DNA of 64,000 nucleotides from Bacteroides acidifaciens (GTDB taxonomy: Bacteria; Bacteroidota; Bacteroidia; Bacteroidales; Bacteroidaceae), in NCBI RefSeq assembly GCF_903181435.1, contig NZ_CAEUHO010000005.1, forward strand, positions 62,001 through 126,000. The letters are read 5' to 3'. Positions 1 to 9,284 of this stretch are shown one piece after another. Below the pieces are notes generated by a model. It made no database searches, had not been told where the DNA came from, and saw only the letters and a program-made list of their open reading frames with translations. The position numbers were made by a program, and so were the translations under genes. Numbering within the stretch: the stretch's first letter is position 1; each line of letters starts with the position of its first letter.

Positions 1-790
1 AATGGATAGTCAGATTGTTGATGAAGTGACTCTCATAACTGCTAAAAAACAATTGAACTTGGATGAAGATGCTTTTATCAAATATTCAAAAGAAGGAAAA
101 GTTGCAGTGAATTCTCAGGTTATTAAAGAGGAAGAGGAAAAAGTTAAGGATAAACAGGAATATAATCAGTTACTTGTCCCACCTGGTAAGAGAGCACGGA
201 TAGAGTTGTCAGATGGAACTCGTTTAATTGTGAACTCTCAGTCTAAGGTCGTTTATCCTCGTTGTTTTAAGGGTGATATTCGTAAAATATACGCTCAAGG
301 AGAGGTCTTTTTAGAGGTTGCTCATGATAAGAAACATCCTTTTATTGTTGAGTCTGAAGATTTTAACTTGCGGGTGTTAGGTACGAAGTTTAATATTTCC
401 AATTATAAGGGGAACGCAACTAATATTGTATTGGTAGAAGGAGCGGTAGAAGTTACAGATAAAAATGAGAAGAAAGCACAATTAGCTCCATGTGATTTGT
501 TGAATATAGCTGGCGGGGCGATTGCTTATCAGAAAAAAGTGGATGTGGCTGAGTATATTAGTTGGGTAGATGGAATTATGCTATTGAATGGTAATGATTT
601 GTCACAAATTATCCAGAAACTAAGTATTTATTATGGTATATCCATACAATGTGACCCAGTTGTGGGTAGTGAAAAGGTGTATGGAAAACTCGATTTGAAA
701 GATGATATAGATGAAGTGATTGAATGTATTCAGCAGACACTGCCATTTACGATAGAAAAAAGTGATACTAGTATATACTTGAATAAATAA
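1..790 (+). CDS. FecR-family anti-sigma factor, 5'-truncated by window edge
   Basis: The visible 262 residues hold the periplasmic part of a FecR-type anti-sigma factor. The FecR core is recognisable by PPGKRARIELSDGT (about 60-73), the GEVFLEVAHD stretch near 100 and VLGTKFNISNY near 125. A C-terminal DUF4974/STN-interacting region follows (about 180-260, ending YGKLDLKDDIDEV and IYLNK). The cytoplasmic sigma-binding domain and membrane helix should lie before base 1, so the ATG at base 2 is probably internal. The partner ECF sigma gene would also be upstream, outside the window. FecR proteins sit in the inner membrane and release their sigma factor when the STN domain of the partner SusC signals substrate. 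The next gene is such a SusC, 157 bp downstream. Family assignment is secure; the partner is inferred from order. Confidence 0.9.
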   Translation, partial: MDSQIVDEVTLITAKKQLNLDEDAFIKYSKEGKVAVNSQVIKEEEEKVKDKQEYNQLLVPPGKRARIELSDGTRLIVNSQSKVVYPRCFKGDIRKIYAQGEVFLEVAHDKKHPFIVESEDFNLRVLGTKFNISNYKGNATNIVLVEGAVEVTDKNEKKAQLAPCDLLNIAGGAIAYQKKVDVAEYISWVDGIMLLNGNDLSQIIQKLSIYYGISIQCDPVVGSEKVYGKLDLKDDIDEVIECIQQTLPFTIEKSDTSIYLNK

Positions 791-860
791 TAACTTTTTA
801 ATTAATCTTTTAAATATGCTTGCCTATGAAGAACAGACAACCGTTATGACACACAAAAAA

Positions 861-890
861 ATCGGATAAATATTGCCGTATTTACCCGAT
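861..890 (+). terminator. Hairpin between fecR and susC
   Basis: ATCGG pairs with CCGAT and TAAAT with ATTTA, giving a stem of about 10 bp with one mismatch around an 8-nt loop. The run that follows (ATTAATTCC) is A/T-rich but not a clean T tract. It may be a partial terminator or attenuator that lets susC be expressed separately from the regulator. Confidence 0.4.
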
Positions 891-947
891 ATTAATTCCT
901 TAGTTAAATCAATAAATCCAAAATTGTTAACCTAAAAAGAAATTTTT

Positions 948-3900
948 ATGGTAAAGAAAAGTATTTTTTTACACTTAAAGAAAAGACTTAAGCTTTTTTG
1001 CATTATAAACGTCTTTTTTATGATTCCACTTTCTTCGTTCGGTGCTAACTCCATTCGTTGGAATTCTGAAGAAGATCTATTCTCTGTACAATATGAGAAT
1101 GCTACAGTTAAAGATATTTTAGATTATATCGAAAAGCATAGTAAGTATATTTTTATTTATTCTGCAAATGTTCAAAGAAATCTGAATAATAAAGTCTCCA
1201 TTTCAGTTTCCAATAAGAAAATAGATGCTGTATTGAAAGAATTATTCTCTGAAACAGGGCTGAATTATAAAATGTCGGGAAGACAAATTACAATTTCAGT
1301 ACCAGAAGCTCCTAAAGTACAGCAAGCTACACAACAAAAAGGTATAAAGGTAACAGGTAACGTTTCAGATGAAAAAGGCGAGCCGTTAATTGGTGTAACA
1401 ATCATTTTGAAGAATGATTCTACAGTACATGCATTAACAGATATGAATGGTAATTATAGTATTATTGTTCCTATGAGAAAGTCAGTACTTTCTTTCCGTT
1501 ATATTGGCTTTGTGCCTAAAGAAGAAATTGTTGACAACCGGAAAGTTGTTAACGTACAGATGGTAGAGGATGTAGGTCAGTTGGATGAAGTTGTAGTCGT
1601 TGCTTATGGTGCACAAAAGAAAGAATCTGTGGTCGGTTCTATTACTACATTAGCGCCTGAAAAGTTGAAAGTTTCTACAAGCCGTTCATTGAGCAATAAT
1701 TTAGCCGGTGTTGTTTCGGGTGTGCTTGCTGTGCAGCGTTCCGGTGAGCCGGGCTATGATAACTCTACCTTTTGGATTCGTGGTATCAGTACATTTGGGA
1801 AAGCAGGTGGAGACCCTTTGGTCTTAGTGGATGGAATTGAGCGTGATTTGAATAATATTGATCCAGAGGAAATTGAATCTTTTTCTGTGTTGAAGGATGC
1901 TGCTGCAAGTGCTGTTTATGGTGTGCGTGGTGCTAATGGTGTAGTGCTTATTAATACGAAACGTGGGCAGGTTGGTAAGCCGCGTGTTGTGGTAAAGAGT
2001 GAATTTTCTTTTACTCAACCGGTTAAATTGCCTGAGTATATTGGAGCAGCAGATTATATGCAAGTATTGGATGACGCCTTGATTGATACCGGACAGTCTC
2101 CTATGTATGCTGATAGAATCGCAAAGACTCGTTCGGGATACGATCCTGATTTGTATCCGGATGTTGATTGGATTGATGCAATTTCTAAAGATAATGCATC
2201 TAATCAGCGTGTGAGTGTTGATATCTCAGGAGGTACGGAGCGTCTGCGCTATTCGTTTGTTGCAGCAGTTTTTAATGAGCAGGGCATCTTGCAACGAGAC
2301 AAGAAGCAAGAATGGGATCCTTCTATCAAATTACAGCGATATAATGTTCGTTCAAATGTTGATTTAAAACTTTCTCCAACCACTCAATTGCGTTTTAATA
2401 TTGGTGGCTATTTACAGGATCGTAATTCTACTACTCAAGATGTTAGCTTGATTTTTAGTCGGGCATTCCGGGCTGTTCCTTTTACATTTCCTGCGCAGTA
2501 TTCTTCAGGAGAAATGGCTGGAACAGAAGAAGGTAATGTTTGGGCAATGGCCACTCAAAGTGGTTATCAACGTACAAGTGCGAGTAAAATAGAAACGTTA
2601 TTTTCACTGGAACAGGATTTGAAGTTTATAACACCAGGTTTAAAAGTTAAAGGTGTGTTTTCTTTTGACCGTTATTCAAGTGGTACAGTGAAACGTTCAA
2701 AAACACCGGAATATTATAACGCTGCTACATCTCGAAATGAAGAAGGAGAACTTGTTTTGACAAAAAAACAAAACGGTAGTAATTTCTTGGGTTATGATAA
2801 ATCTGCTGATTATGGGAATAAGAGTGTGTATATGGAGGCAAGCCTGATGTATGATCATACATTTGCAGAAAAACATGCAGTTTCCGGTTTGCTTTTATTT
2901 AATCGCCGTAATTACGATAAAGGTGAGAAATTGCCATATCGTACTCAAGGATTGGCAGGACGTGCTTCCTACACTTATGGTGGAAAATACATAGCTGAAT
3001 TTAATTTTGGTTATAATGGTTCTGAAAATTTTGCTAAAGGTAAACGATACGGTTTTTTCCCATCGGGGGCAATTGGTTGGATTGTATCTGAAGAATCATT
3101 TATGCAGCCAATGAGAAATATTATTTCAAAGTTAAAATTACGTGCTTCTTATGGACAGACAGGTAATGCAAACTTGTCAGGGCGTCGTTTTGCTTATCTG
3201 TCTACTATTTTGGATGATTATGAAACTTTGAAATTGTATAAATGGGGAGTAGAGTCCGGATATTCAAAAAATGGTATGGCAGAAGGAGAATTTGCAGTTT
3301 CTGATTTAACATGGGAAATTGTAAATAAAGCCAATATAGGTTTAGAATTAGGTTTATTGAAAGGTCTGGTTGACTTACAGGTTGATGTTTTCGAAGAACG
3401 ACGTCATAACATTTTTATGGAACGTGCTTCTGTTCCGGCAACAGCCGGCTTTATTAAAAAACCATGGAGCAATTATGGTAAAGTAACTAATCGTGGTGTT
3501 GAATTGTCACTGAATGTCAACAAACAGTTTAATAAAAATTTGTATATAAGTTTAATGGGTACTTTTACTTATGCTCATAATGAAATAATAGAAAAAGATG
3601 AACCTCAAGCTGTAATTGGTACAAATAGAGCTGAAACAGGGCATCCGGTCAACCAATTGTTTGGGTATGTCGCTGATAGGCTTTTTACTGAAGATGATTT
3701 TGCAGATGTGGCAACAGGAACATTAAAAGAAGGTATTCCAACACAAAGTTTTACAGCTAAAGTGCGACCGGGTGATATCAAATATGTAGATGTAAATAAG
3801 GATGGAGCGATTGATGCATTTGACCAATCACCGATAGGAGGTACTATTGATCCCGAGATTGTATATGGTTTTGGACTGAATATGAAATGGAAAGATCTTG

Positions 3901-4334
3901 ATTTTGGTGTATTATTCCAAGGAATTGGAAGAAGTTGGAATATTCTTTCAGGAAACATTATACCAGCTTCCAACAAAGGTACTACTTATAATATATTCAC
4001 TAATTATAATGATCGTTGGACTGTTGATAATCCTAGTCAGGATGTCTTTTATCCTCGTTTGGATTATGGAACCAACTCTAACAATAGTCAGCCTTCTACA
4101 TGGTGGTTGCGAGATATGAGTTTCATGCGTCTGAAGAATATTGAATTAGGATATTCATTCCCTAAAAAATGGATGCAGAATATATTCATTTCTGGTGCGC
4201 GTGTCTTTGTCAGAGGTACTAACTTGTTAACTTTCTCGAATTTTAAATTGTGGGATCCTGAAGTAAAAGATAAAACGGGTGCTGCTTATCCTGTAATGAA
4301 ATCATTATCCGCAGGTTTTGAAATCAGATTCTAA
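948..4334 (+). CDS. SusC-like TonB-dependent transporter with STN domain (module A)
   Basis: This 1128-residue outer-membrane transporter imports glycan fragments with its SusD partner, powered by TonB. After a signal peptide ending near SSFGA (about 33) come an STN domain (about 44-117, containing VKDILDYIEKHSKYIF), a carboxypeptidase-regulatory-like beta-sandwich (about 133-212, VTGNVSDEKGEPLIGV) and a TonB-box/plug (about 215-340: DEVVVVAYGAQKK, then FWIRGISTFG and YGVRGANGVVLINTKRG). The rest is a 22-strand type barrel ending in FEIRF, an aromatic outer-membrane C-terminus. The STN domain is the part known to contact FecR, which matches the fecR gene just upstream. The ATG at 948 is the only start giving a good signal peptide. 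Only 12 bp separate it from susD. The DNA is strikingly A/T-rich: 17 G/C in the 60 bases from 3001. Confidence 0.96.
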   Translation: MVKKSIFLHLKKRLKLFCIINVFFMIPLSSFGANSIRWNSEEDLFSVQYENATVKDILDYIEKHSKYIFIYSANVQRNLNNKVSISVSNKKIDAVLKELFSETGLNYKMSGRQITISVPEAPKVQQATQQKGIKVTGNVSDEKGEPLIGVTIILKNDSTVHALTDMNGNYSIIVPMRKSVLSFRYIGFVPKEEIVDNRKVVNVQMVEDVGQLDEVVVVAYGAQKKESVVGSITTLAPEKLKVSTSRSLSNNLAGVVSGVLAVQRSGEPGYDNSTFWIRGISTFGKAGGDPLVLVDGIERDLNNIDPEEIESFSVLKDAAASAVYGVRGANGVVLINTKRGQVGKPRVVVKSEFSFTQPVKLPEYIGAADYMQVLDDALIDTGQSPMYADRIAKTRSGYDPDLYPDVDWIDAISKDNASNQRVSVDISGGTERLRYSFVAAVFNEQGILQRDKKQEWDPSIKLQRYNVRSNVDLKLSPTTQLRFNIGGYLQDRNSTTQDVSLIFSRAFRAVPFTFPAQYSSGEMAGTEEGNVWAMATQSGYQRTSASKIETLFSLEQDLKFITPGLKVKGVFSFDRYSSGTVKRSKTPEYYNAATSRNEEGELVLTKKQNGSNFLGYDKSADYGNKSVYMEASLMYDHTFAEKHAVSGLLLFNRRNYDKGEKLPYRTQGLAGRASYTYGGKYIAEFNFGYNGSENFAKGKRYGFFPSGAIGWIVSEESFMQPMRNIISKLKLRASYGQTGNANLSGRRFAYLSTILDDYETLKLYKWGVESGYSKNGMAEGEFAVSDLTWEIVNKANIGLELGLLKGLVDLQVDVFEERRHNIFMERASVPATAGFIKKPWSNYGKVTNRGVELSLNVNKQFNKNLYISLMGTFTYAHNEIIEKDEPQAVIGTNRAETGHPVNQLFGYVADRLFTEDDFADVATGTLKEGIPTQSFTAKVRPGDIKYVDVNKDGAIDAFDQSPIGGTIDPEIVYGFGLNMKWKDLDFGVLFQGIGRSWNILSGNIIPASNKGTTYNIFTNYNDRWTVDNPSQDVFYPRLDYGTNSNNSQPSTWWLRDMSFMRLKNIELGYSFPKKWMQNIFISGARVFVRGTNLLTFSNFKLWDPEVKDKTGAAYPVMKSLSAGFEIRF

Positions 4335-4346
4335 AGATATAATAGT

Positions 4347-6281
4347 ATGAAAAATAAAATAATAATATTTATTGCATTAGGCATAACAGCTTTGTTTCCC
4401 ATGTCTTCTTGTTCTGACTATTTGGATAAAGAGCCGGATGATCAATTGACATTGGAATCTGTATTTGAGAATAAGAACAATATGGAACGTTGGTTGGCAT
4501 ATATTTATAGCTTAGTTCCTAAATTTTATACATATGATGGTGCTGATGCTGTTTCTGATGAATTAGCGCCTTCCGTAGGATGGGAGTCTCAGGGATTTAA
4601 AGCCATCTTCTACCAAAATGGAAACTGGACAGCGAATAGCGGAGGAGTGATTAGCTATTGGACAACTTTCCCAAGGGCTATTCGATCGGCATATACTTTT
4701 ATAAAATATGCCCATGCAATTGCGGATGTTTCTGAAAAAGAGGTTAATTATATGAAAGCCGAATGTCGTTTCCTTATTGCACAATTTCATGCGATGATGG
4801 TCATGACTTATGGAGCTATTCCTATTATTCGTGAAGCTGCTGAAGAAACTACAGGAGAAAGTTTGTTGTTAAAACAAGAGCCTTTCTATACAGTAGTAGA
4901 TTGGGCTGCAAATGAAATGCTTGAGGCTTCAAAAGAATTACCTCCGTTCTATGATGATGACAATAAATACGGTCGTATAACTTCTCTTACTTGCTTGGCC
5001 ATACGTGCTCGCCTGCTTACTTTTGCTGCCAGTGATTTGGTGAATGGTAATCAGGATACTGACATGGTAAATATGAAGAATTGTGATGGTACGCCAATTT
5101 TTAATCCTGAACATGATTCAAATCGTTGGAGACAAGCTGTTGAAGCTAATAAGTTGGTGATTGATGAAGCCGAAAAATCGGGTCATAAGTTACATATTGA
5201 ATATTTGAGCAATGGTGAAGATATCGACCCGTTCCTTTCTTATCAGAATGCATTGATGCTTCGTCGTAATCAAGGTAATTTGGAGATAATATATCCTAGA
5301 TCTTATGATGATGCAGGTTATTTCGATCGTCAGGCAAATCCGCGTAGTATGGGTGGAGCTGGTGCTATTGGGGTTACTCAGTCATTGGTTGATGCTTTCT
5401 TTATGAGGAATGGATTGATTCCTATCACTGGATATACGAATGATGGTGGAACCCCTATTAAAAACGAAGCTTCAGGCTATAGTGAAGATGGATACTCAAC
5501 GACAGATGAATCTTTTAATACAAGATGGATGTATGGGACAGCGAAAGGAGATGCAGCAAAGGATCAGAATGTGATTGTACCTGCTAATACATATAAAATG
5601 TATTGTGGACGTGAACCTCGTTTCTATATATCTGTCTTATACAATGAAGAATATCATTGGGGTAAAAAGAAAGCTACAAACTTCTTTAATGGTGGTGAGG
5701 ATGGAGGTCCATCTCACGATTCACCATGTGCTGGTTATTTAATTCGTAAGCGTGTCGATCCTTCTGCAATTCCCACCGAAAGTAGTGGTAATTATAAGAA
5801 TCGTCAAGGATGTTTGTATCGTTTGGCAGAAGCTTATCTGAGTTATGCTGAGTCTTTGAATGAATATAGTATTGATATGGGGACATATGATTCTAATAAG
5901 AAGGAAATATTGAAATATATCAATAAAATTCGTGAGAGAGCAGGTATTCCTCAGTATAGTGAAGGTACGGAAGCTGGAAAGATAACAGCACCGACTGATC
6001 CGAAGGAGATGCGTCAGTTAATTCGTAGAGAGAGACGAGTGGAAATGAATTGTGAAGCAGGATTACGTTTTGATGATTTACGCCGTTGGAAGGAAGCTGA
6101 AACTGCATTGAACGGAAAATTCTGGGGAATGAACATGCTGGCAAAGAAGGAGGATAGGGATTCTTATTATAAGCGTACTGTTTACCAAACAAGAAAGTTC
6201 ATCAGTTATTGGTGGCCTATACCTCAAGATGAGATGGATGTGAATATAAACTTGAGACAATTGCCGGGATGGTGGAAATAA
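4347..6281 (+). CDS. SusD/RagB-like surface glycan-binding lipoprotein (module A)
   Basis: This 644-residue lipoprotein is the lid and glycan-binding partner of the preceding SusC. The signal peptide ends in a lipobox MSSC with Cys22, followed by SDYLDKEPDDQ, the usual SusD start. The TPR-rich core is represented by EVNYMKAECRFLIAQFH (about 133-149) and by the C-terminal family signature RRERRVEMNCEAGLRFDDLRRW (about 555-576), which in this family binds the N-terminal lobe. The protein ends with WWPIPQDEMDVN and LPGWWK, also typical. It is cotranscribed with susC (12 bp gap) and with the SusE-like gene 24 bp downstream. At 644 residues it is longer than the usual 500-580, suggesting extra loops that may shape ligand choice. 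The ligand cannot be read from sequence. Confidence 0.95.
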   Translation: MKNKIIIFIALGITALFPMSSCSDYLDKEPDDQLTLESVFENKNNMERWLAYIYSLVPKFYTYDGADAVSDELAPSVGWESQGFKAIFYQNGNWTANSGGVISYWTTFPRAIRSAYTFIKYAHAIADVSEKEVNYMKAECRFLIAQFHAMMVMTYGAIPIIREAAEETTGESLLLKQEPFYTVVDWAANEMLEASKELPPFYDDDNKYGRITSLTCLAIRARLLTFAASDLVNGNQDTDMVNMKNCDGTPIFNPEHDSNRWRQAVEANKLVIDEAEKSGHKLHIEYLSNGEDIDPFLSYQNALMLRRNQGNLEIIYPRSYDDAGYFDRQANPRSMGGAGAIGVTQSLVDAFFMRNGLIPITGYTNDGGTPIKNEASGYSEDGYSTTDESFNTRWMYGTAKGDAAKDQNVIVPANTYKMYCGREPRFYISVLYNEEYHWGKKKATNFFNGGEDGGPSHDSPCAGYLIRKRVDPSAIPTESSGNYKNRQGCLYRLAEAYLSYAESLNEYSIDMGTYDSNKKEILKYINKIRERAGIPQYSEGTEAGKITAPTDPKEMRQLIRRERRVEMNCEAGLRFDDLRRWKEAETALNGKFWGMNMLAKKEDRDSYYKRTVYQTRKFISYWWPIPQDEMDVNINLRQLPGWWK

Positions 6282-6305
6282 TGTTTTACCTTAAAAACAA
6301 TAAGT

Positions 6306-7541
6306 ATGAGTAAAATAGGAGCATTATATAAGTGGTTGCCGATAGCAGCTGTAATATGCCTGAGCGCATGTAATGATGATGACAAGAATAATAATCAATT
6401 GGATGTTGTAGAATGTCTGGAACTGACCGCTTCGACTACGGATATAGAATTGGATGGAGACAGGTTGGATGATGTAGTATTGACTTTTGACTGGACTCCA
6501 GCTCGAGAAATGCCAGAAGAATATATGATTTCTTATGTGACAAAAATAGATATTGAAGGAAGTAATTTTAATTCTTGTGTGCGTAATGACGAAGAAGAAG
6601 GTGTGTTTAGTAAAAGCTACACAACAGCAGAATTACAGAATTTGTTGACAGAGAAATGGGGGCAGTCTAGTAATAAATCTGCAACGATTCAATTTCGTGT
6701 CATAGCTAAATGGGACGGTGGAACTCGTTGGGTAAAACCGGAAGTTCGTACGGTATCAGTAAATGTTCGACCATATAAACCGATTGTTTTCGATGCAGAT
6801 AGAGTTTACCTTGATGGAACAGCAATGACCGGAGGAAGAATAACGATGAGTAAGACTATAGAGAATGAATATCAATATGCTTTCTTGGGTGATTTGAGGC
6901 AAGGAGAATTGGAGATTCCTGTAGAATTTGAAGGGGAAACTAATTATATCTGTCCGGCAGATGGAGAAGGTACTTTGCAAGATGGTGAACTAGAAAATGT
7001 TGTGATGAGAGCAGAACCTATTACATGGAATATTCCGAAAGATGGTGAATATCGTATTGTAGTTAATATGGAGAAAAAGACCGTGACGATTAATTCTCCT
7101 GATAAACCGTTAGAACCTGTAATTGTAGAATGGACTGGTAATGCTGGAGAATATAAAGATCAGGTTGTTCAAACTACTGTTACGAAGTTATATGCTTATG
7201 GAGGTATGAATGGTTGGAGCAATACTTGTACTACAATTCTTACACCTAGCCAGGCAGATCCGTTGATATTCGTGTATAAAGGGGCAGCATTGAAGTCCGG
7301 TACAATCAAGTTTGTGGTATATGCGGCAGGTGATGCTAATACTACTAAGGCTTATGCATATAGCTGTCCGTTGACAAGTAGCGGAACTGCACAAACGTTA
7401 CCAATAACTATTGGTTCTAATATGCAGTTGATGGGAGGTGATGGAGCTCAGCGTAATGCTTATTATAACTTAACGACTGCAGGTATCAATTTTATAGTCG
7501 TTAATTTACGAACTATGGAAGTGCGTTTTGATAAAAAATAG
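6306..7541 (+). CDS. SusE/SusF-like outer-membrane lipoprotein (module A)
   Basis: This 411-residue lipoprotein has a lipobox LSAC at Cys22, followed by the acidic run NDDDK expected for export to the cell surface. The N-terminal SusE-type domain (about 28-155) is followed by a beta-domain starting near VYLDGTAMTGGRITM (about 161) and ending IPKDGEYRIVVNMEKKT. A last domain begins near KLYAYGGMNGWS. These repeats resemble the tandem starch-binding modules of SusE/SusF, so the likely role is glycan capture at the surface. It follows susD by 24 bp. The module B counterpart at 19176 has the same layout, and the phrase DGEYRIVVN here shows which codon is broken there. A strong hairpin follows the stop codon. 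The glycan is unknown. Confidence 0.88.
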   Translation: MSKIGALYKWLPIAAVICLSACNDDDKNNNQLDVVECLELTASTTDIELDGDRLDDVVLTFDWTPAREMPEEYMISYVTKIDIEGSNFNSCVRNDEEEGVFSKSYTTAELQNLLTEKWGQSSNKSATIQFRVIAKWDGGTRWVKPEVRTVSVNVRPYKPIVFDADRVYLDGTAMTGGRITMSKTIENEYQYAFLGDLRQGELEIPVEFEGETNYICPADGEGTLQDGELENVVMRAEPITWNIPKDGEYRIVVNMEKKTVTINSPDKPLEPVIVEWTGNAGEYKDQVVQTTVTKLYAYGGMNGWSNTCTTILTPSQADPLIFVYKGAALKSGTIKFVVYAAGDANTTKAYAYSCPLTSSGTAQTLPITIGSNMQLMGGDGAQRNAYYNLTTAGINFIVVNLRTMEVRFDKK

Positions 7542-7570
7542 TAAGTATTTGTGATTGATGACATATTGAT

Positions 7571-7637
7571 TATTGCCGTATCGGAATAGCGATTCAGATA
7601 CAAAAGGAATCTCTTGATAGATACGGCAATAGTTTTT
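7571..7637 (+). terminator. Hairpin with 12-bp stem after the SusE-like gene
   Basis: TATTGCCGTATC (7571-7582) pairs perfectly with GATACGGCAATA (7620-7631) around a 37-nt loop, followed by GTTTTTAAT. This is a terminator-like structure, probably a partial one because the next gene points the same way 22 bp further on. It would reduce expression of the enzymes relative to SusC/D/E. Confidence 0.65.
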
Positions 7638-7658
7638 AATTAAATAAGATTGGAATAT

Positions 7659-9251
7659 ATGAAAATAGAGAAGATGCTATCGGTTGTAAGACTATGGAGC
7701 TTGGCTTGTTTACTTTTTTGTTCGGGGACTTTATTTGCATGTTCAGGTGGCGATGATGAAGTAATTGATGAGGGAGATAAAGGACTTCCTGCCGGGAATG
7801 TAACAGTCAAGGTCGTTGGAGATAAAAAGACAGTTTTGCGTAATCCGTTAAATGGATGGGTTATGTATATGGGCCGTGGTTGGGATGAGAATTTTTGGAC
7901 CACTGTGGGATATGATAACATGAAAGTGCCGGAATTGGCTACCTCAGTTAAGGTTTCTGATTATGCAAGTACTTGTTATATTCGTACCAGTTGGAGTTCC
8001 TTAAATCCGAGTGAAGGTGTGTATGTTTGGAATGATCCGAATGCCCGATTGACGAGATTGTTCAAAAGTGCACTGGATAGAAATATGAGATTATCTTTTC
8101 GTATAGTTGTAGATGGGCGTGATCAAGGTTTGAATACCCCACAGTATGTATTTGATGCGGGTGCTGCATCCTATCCGGACCCTAATGGAAATAATGGTGA
8201 AAGTCGTAAATCGCCTTATCCTGATGACGAGATATTTCAGCAAAAATATGCTGCTTTTATTGAAGCATTTGCCAAAGAATTTGATGATCCGGATAAAGTG
8301 GATTTTATTGATGCCTATGGATTAGGTAAATGGGGGGAAGCGCATACTATGGTTTATAAAGATTATGCGAATAAGGAAAAAGTTTTTGAATGGATTACAA
8401 GCTTGTATTCGCGTTGTTTTAAGAAAGTTCCTTTGGTCATCAATTATCATAGATTAGTAGGTGCCAATAATACTTCAGGCTGGGGAGCGGTAGCTTCGGA
8501 CACAGAAAAGCTTTTAAGTAGTGCAATAAATAAGGGGTATAGTCTACGTCATGATGCTTTTGGTATGACGGGTTATTATCAGGATTGGGAAAAGCAGTAT
8601 GCTGAAAGATGGAATTATAAACGTCCTATAATGATGGAAGGTGGTTGGATTACTGGAGGAACGCACCGTTATTGGATTGACCCGAGTGGAAAATATAGAG
8701 AAGGTCATCCGGAAGATGTTCGTCAGGGGGAATTTGACGCTTCTGCTGAAGCACATGTAAATATGATGGATTTTCGTGTGGGAGATGAAACGAATTCATG
8801 GTTTACCAAATGCTTTTCTTTGGTACAGCGTTTTGTTACCGAAGGTGGATATCGTTTATATCCCGATATGATTTCTTTGCCGAAAGATGCGACAAGTGGG
8901 CAGAAAGTGTCAATTGTTCATCGTTGGAATAATATGGGATGGGGATATTGCCCTACGAATATACCGCAGTGGAATCAAAAATATAAAGTTGCGTTTGCAT
9001 TGTTGGACAATAATGATAAAGTGGTAAAAGTATTTGTTGATGAGCAAACAGACTTGTCTACATGGCTAAAAGGAAAACCGACTACATATAACTTTGATTT
9101 AACAATGAAAGGGGTTTCTGTTGGAGTTTACAACTGGGCTGTAGGACTTGTTGATACAACCAAGGATAATGAGATTGGTTTGCAAATGGCTGTAACAAAG
9201 AATCTGACAGATTCTGGTTGGGTGAAATTGCTGCAAGTCACTGTAAAGTGA
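7659..9251 (+). CDS. DUF4832 (DUF4874/DUF4832) family lipoprotein, paralogue 1
   Basis: This is a 530-residue protein of the uncharacterised DUF4874/DUF4832 family. I chose the ATG at 7659 over an in-frame TTG nine bases earlier, because it starts a clean lipoprotein signal (MKIEK, lipobox LFAC, Cys28, then SGGDDE, an acidic surface-export-like tail). The body looks like a TIM barrel. RNPLNGW (61-67) and W-S-S-L-N-P-S-E-G-V-Y-V-W (112-124) resemble the entry motif of clan GH-A enzymes such as GH42 and GH10. GLGKWGE (Glu227), NYHR (262-265), RHDAFGM (297-303) and MEGGW (Glu327) follow in barrel order. A beta-sandwich closes the protein from about 405 (GWGYCPTN, 427-434). All these motifs recur in the two paralogues at 12411 and 20911. 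A glycoside hydrolase role is inferred, not known. Confidence 0.85.
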   Translation: MKIEKMLSVVRLWSLACLLFCSGTLFACSGGDDEVIDEGDKGLPAGNVTVKVVGDKKTVLRNPLNGWVMYMGRGWDENFWTTVGYDNMKVPELATSVKVSDYASTCYIRTSWSSLNPSEGVYVWNDPNARLTRLFKSALDRNMRLSFRIVVDGRDQGLNTPQYVFDAGAASYPDPNGNNGESRKSPYPDDEIFQQKYAAFIEAFAKEFDDPDKVDFIDAYGLGKWGEAHTMVYKDYANKEKVFEWITSLYSRCFKKVPLVINYHRLVGANNTSGWGAVASDTEKLLSSAINKGYSLRHDAFGMTGYYQDWEKQYAERWNYKRPIMMEGGWITGGTHRYWIDPSGKYREGHPEDVRQGEFDASAEAHVNMMDFRVGDETNSWFTKCFSLVQRFVTEGGYRLYPDMISLPKDATSGQKVSIVHRWNNMGWGYCPTNIPQWNQKYKVAFALLDNNDKVVKVFVDEQTDLSTWLKGKPTTYNFDLTMKGVSVGVYNWAVGLVDTTKDNEIGLQMAVTKNLTDSGWVKLLQVTVK

Positions 9252-9284
9252 TTAATAAAGTAATAACTAACCAACGAAAACGTA

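Noticed and set aside
871..7631. The 11-mer TATTGCCGTAT present in the hairpins at 861 and 7571
   Set aside because: It is in the loop of one hairpin and the stem of the other, and ATTGCCGTATCG also occurs inside the GH105 coding region, so a shared regulatory element is not supported.
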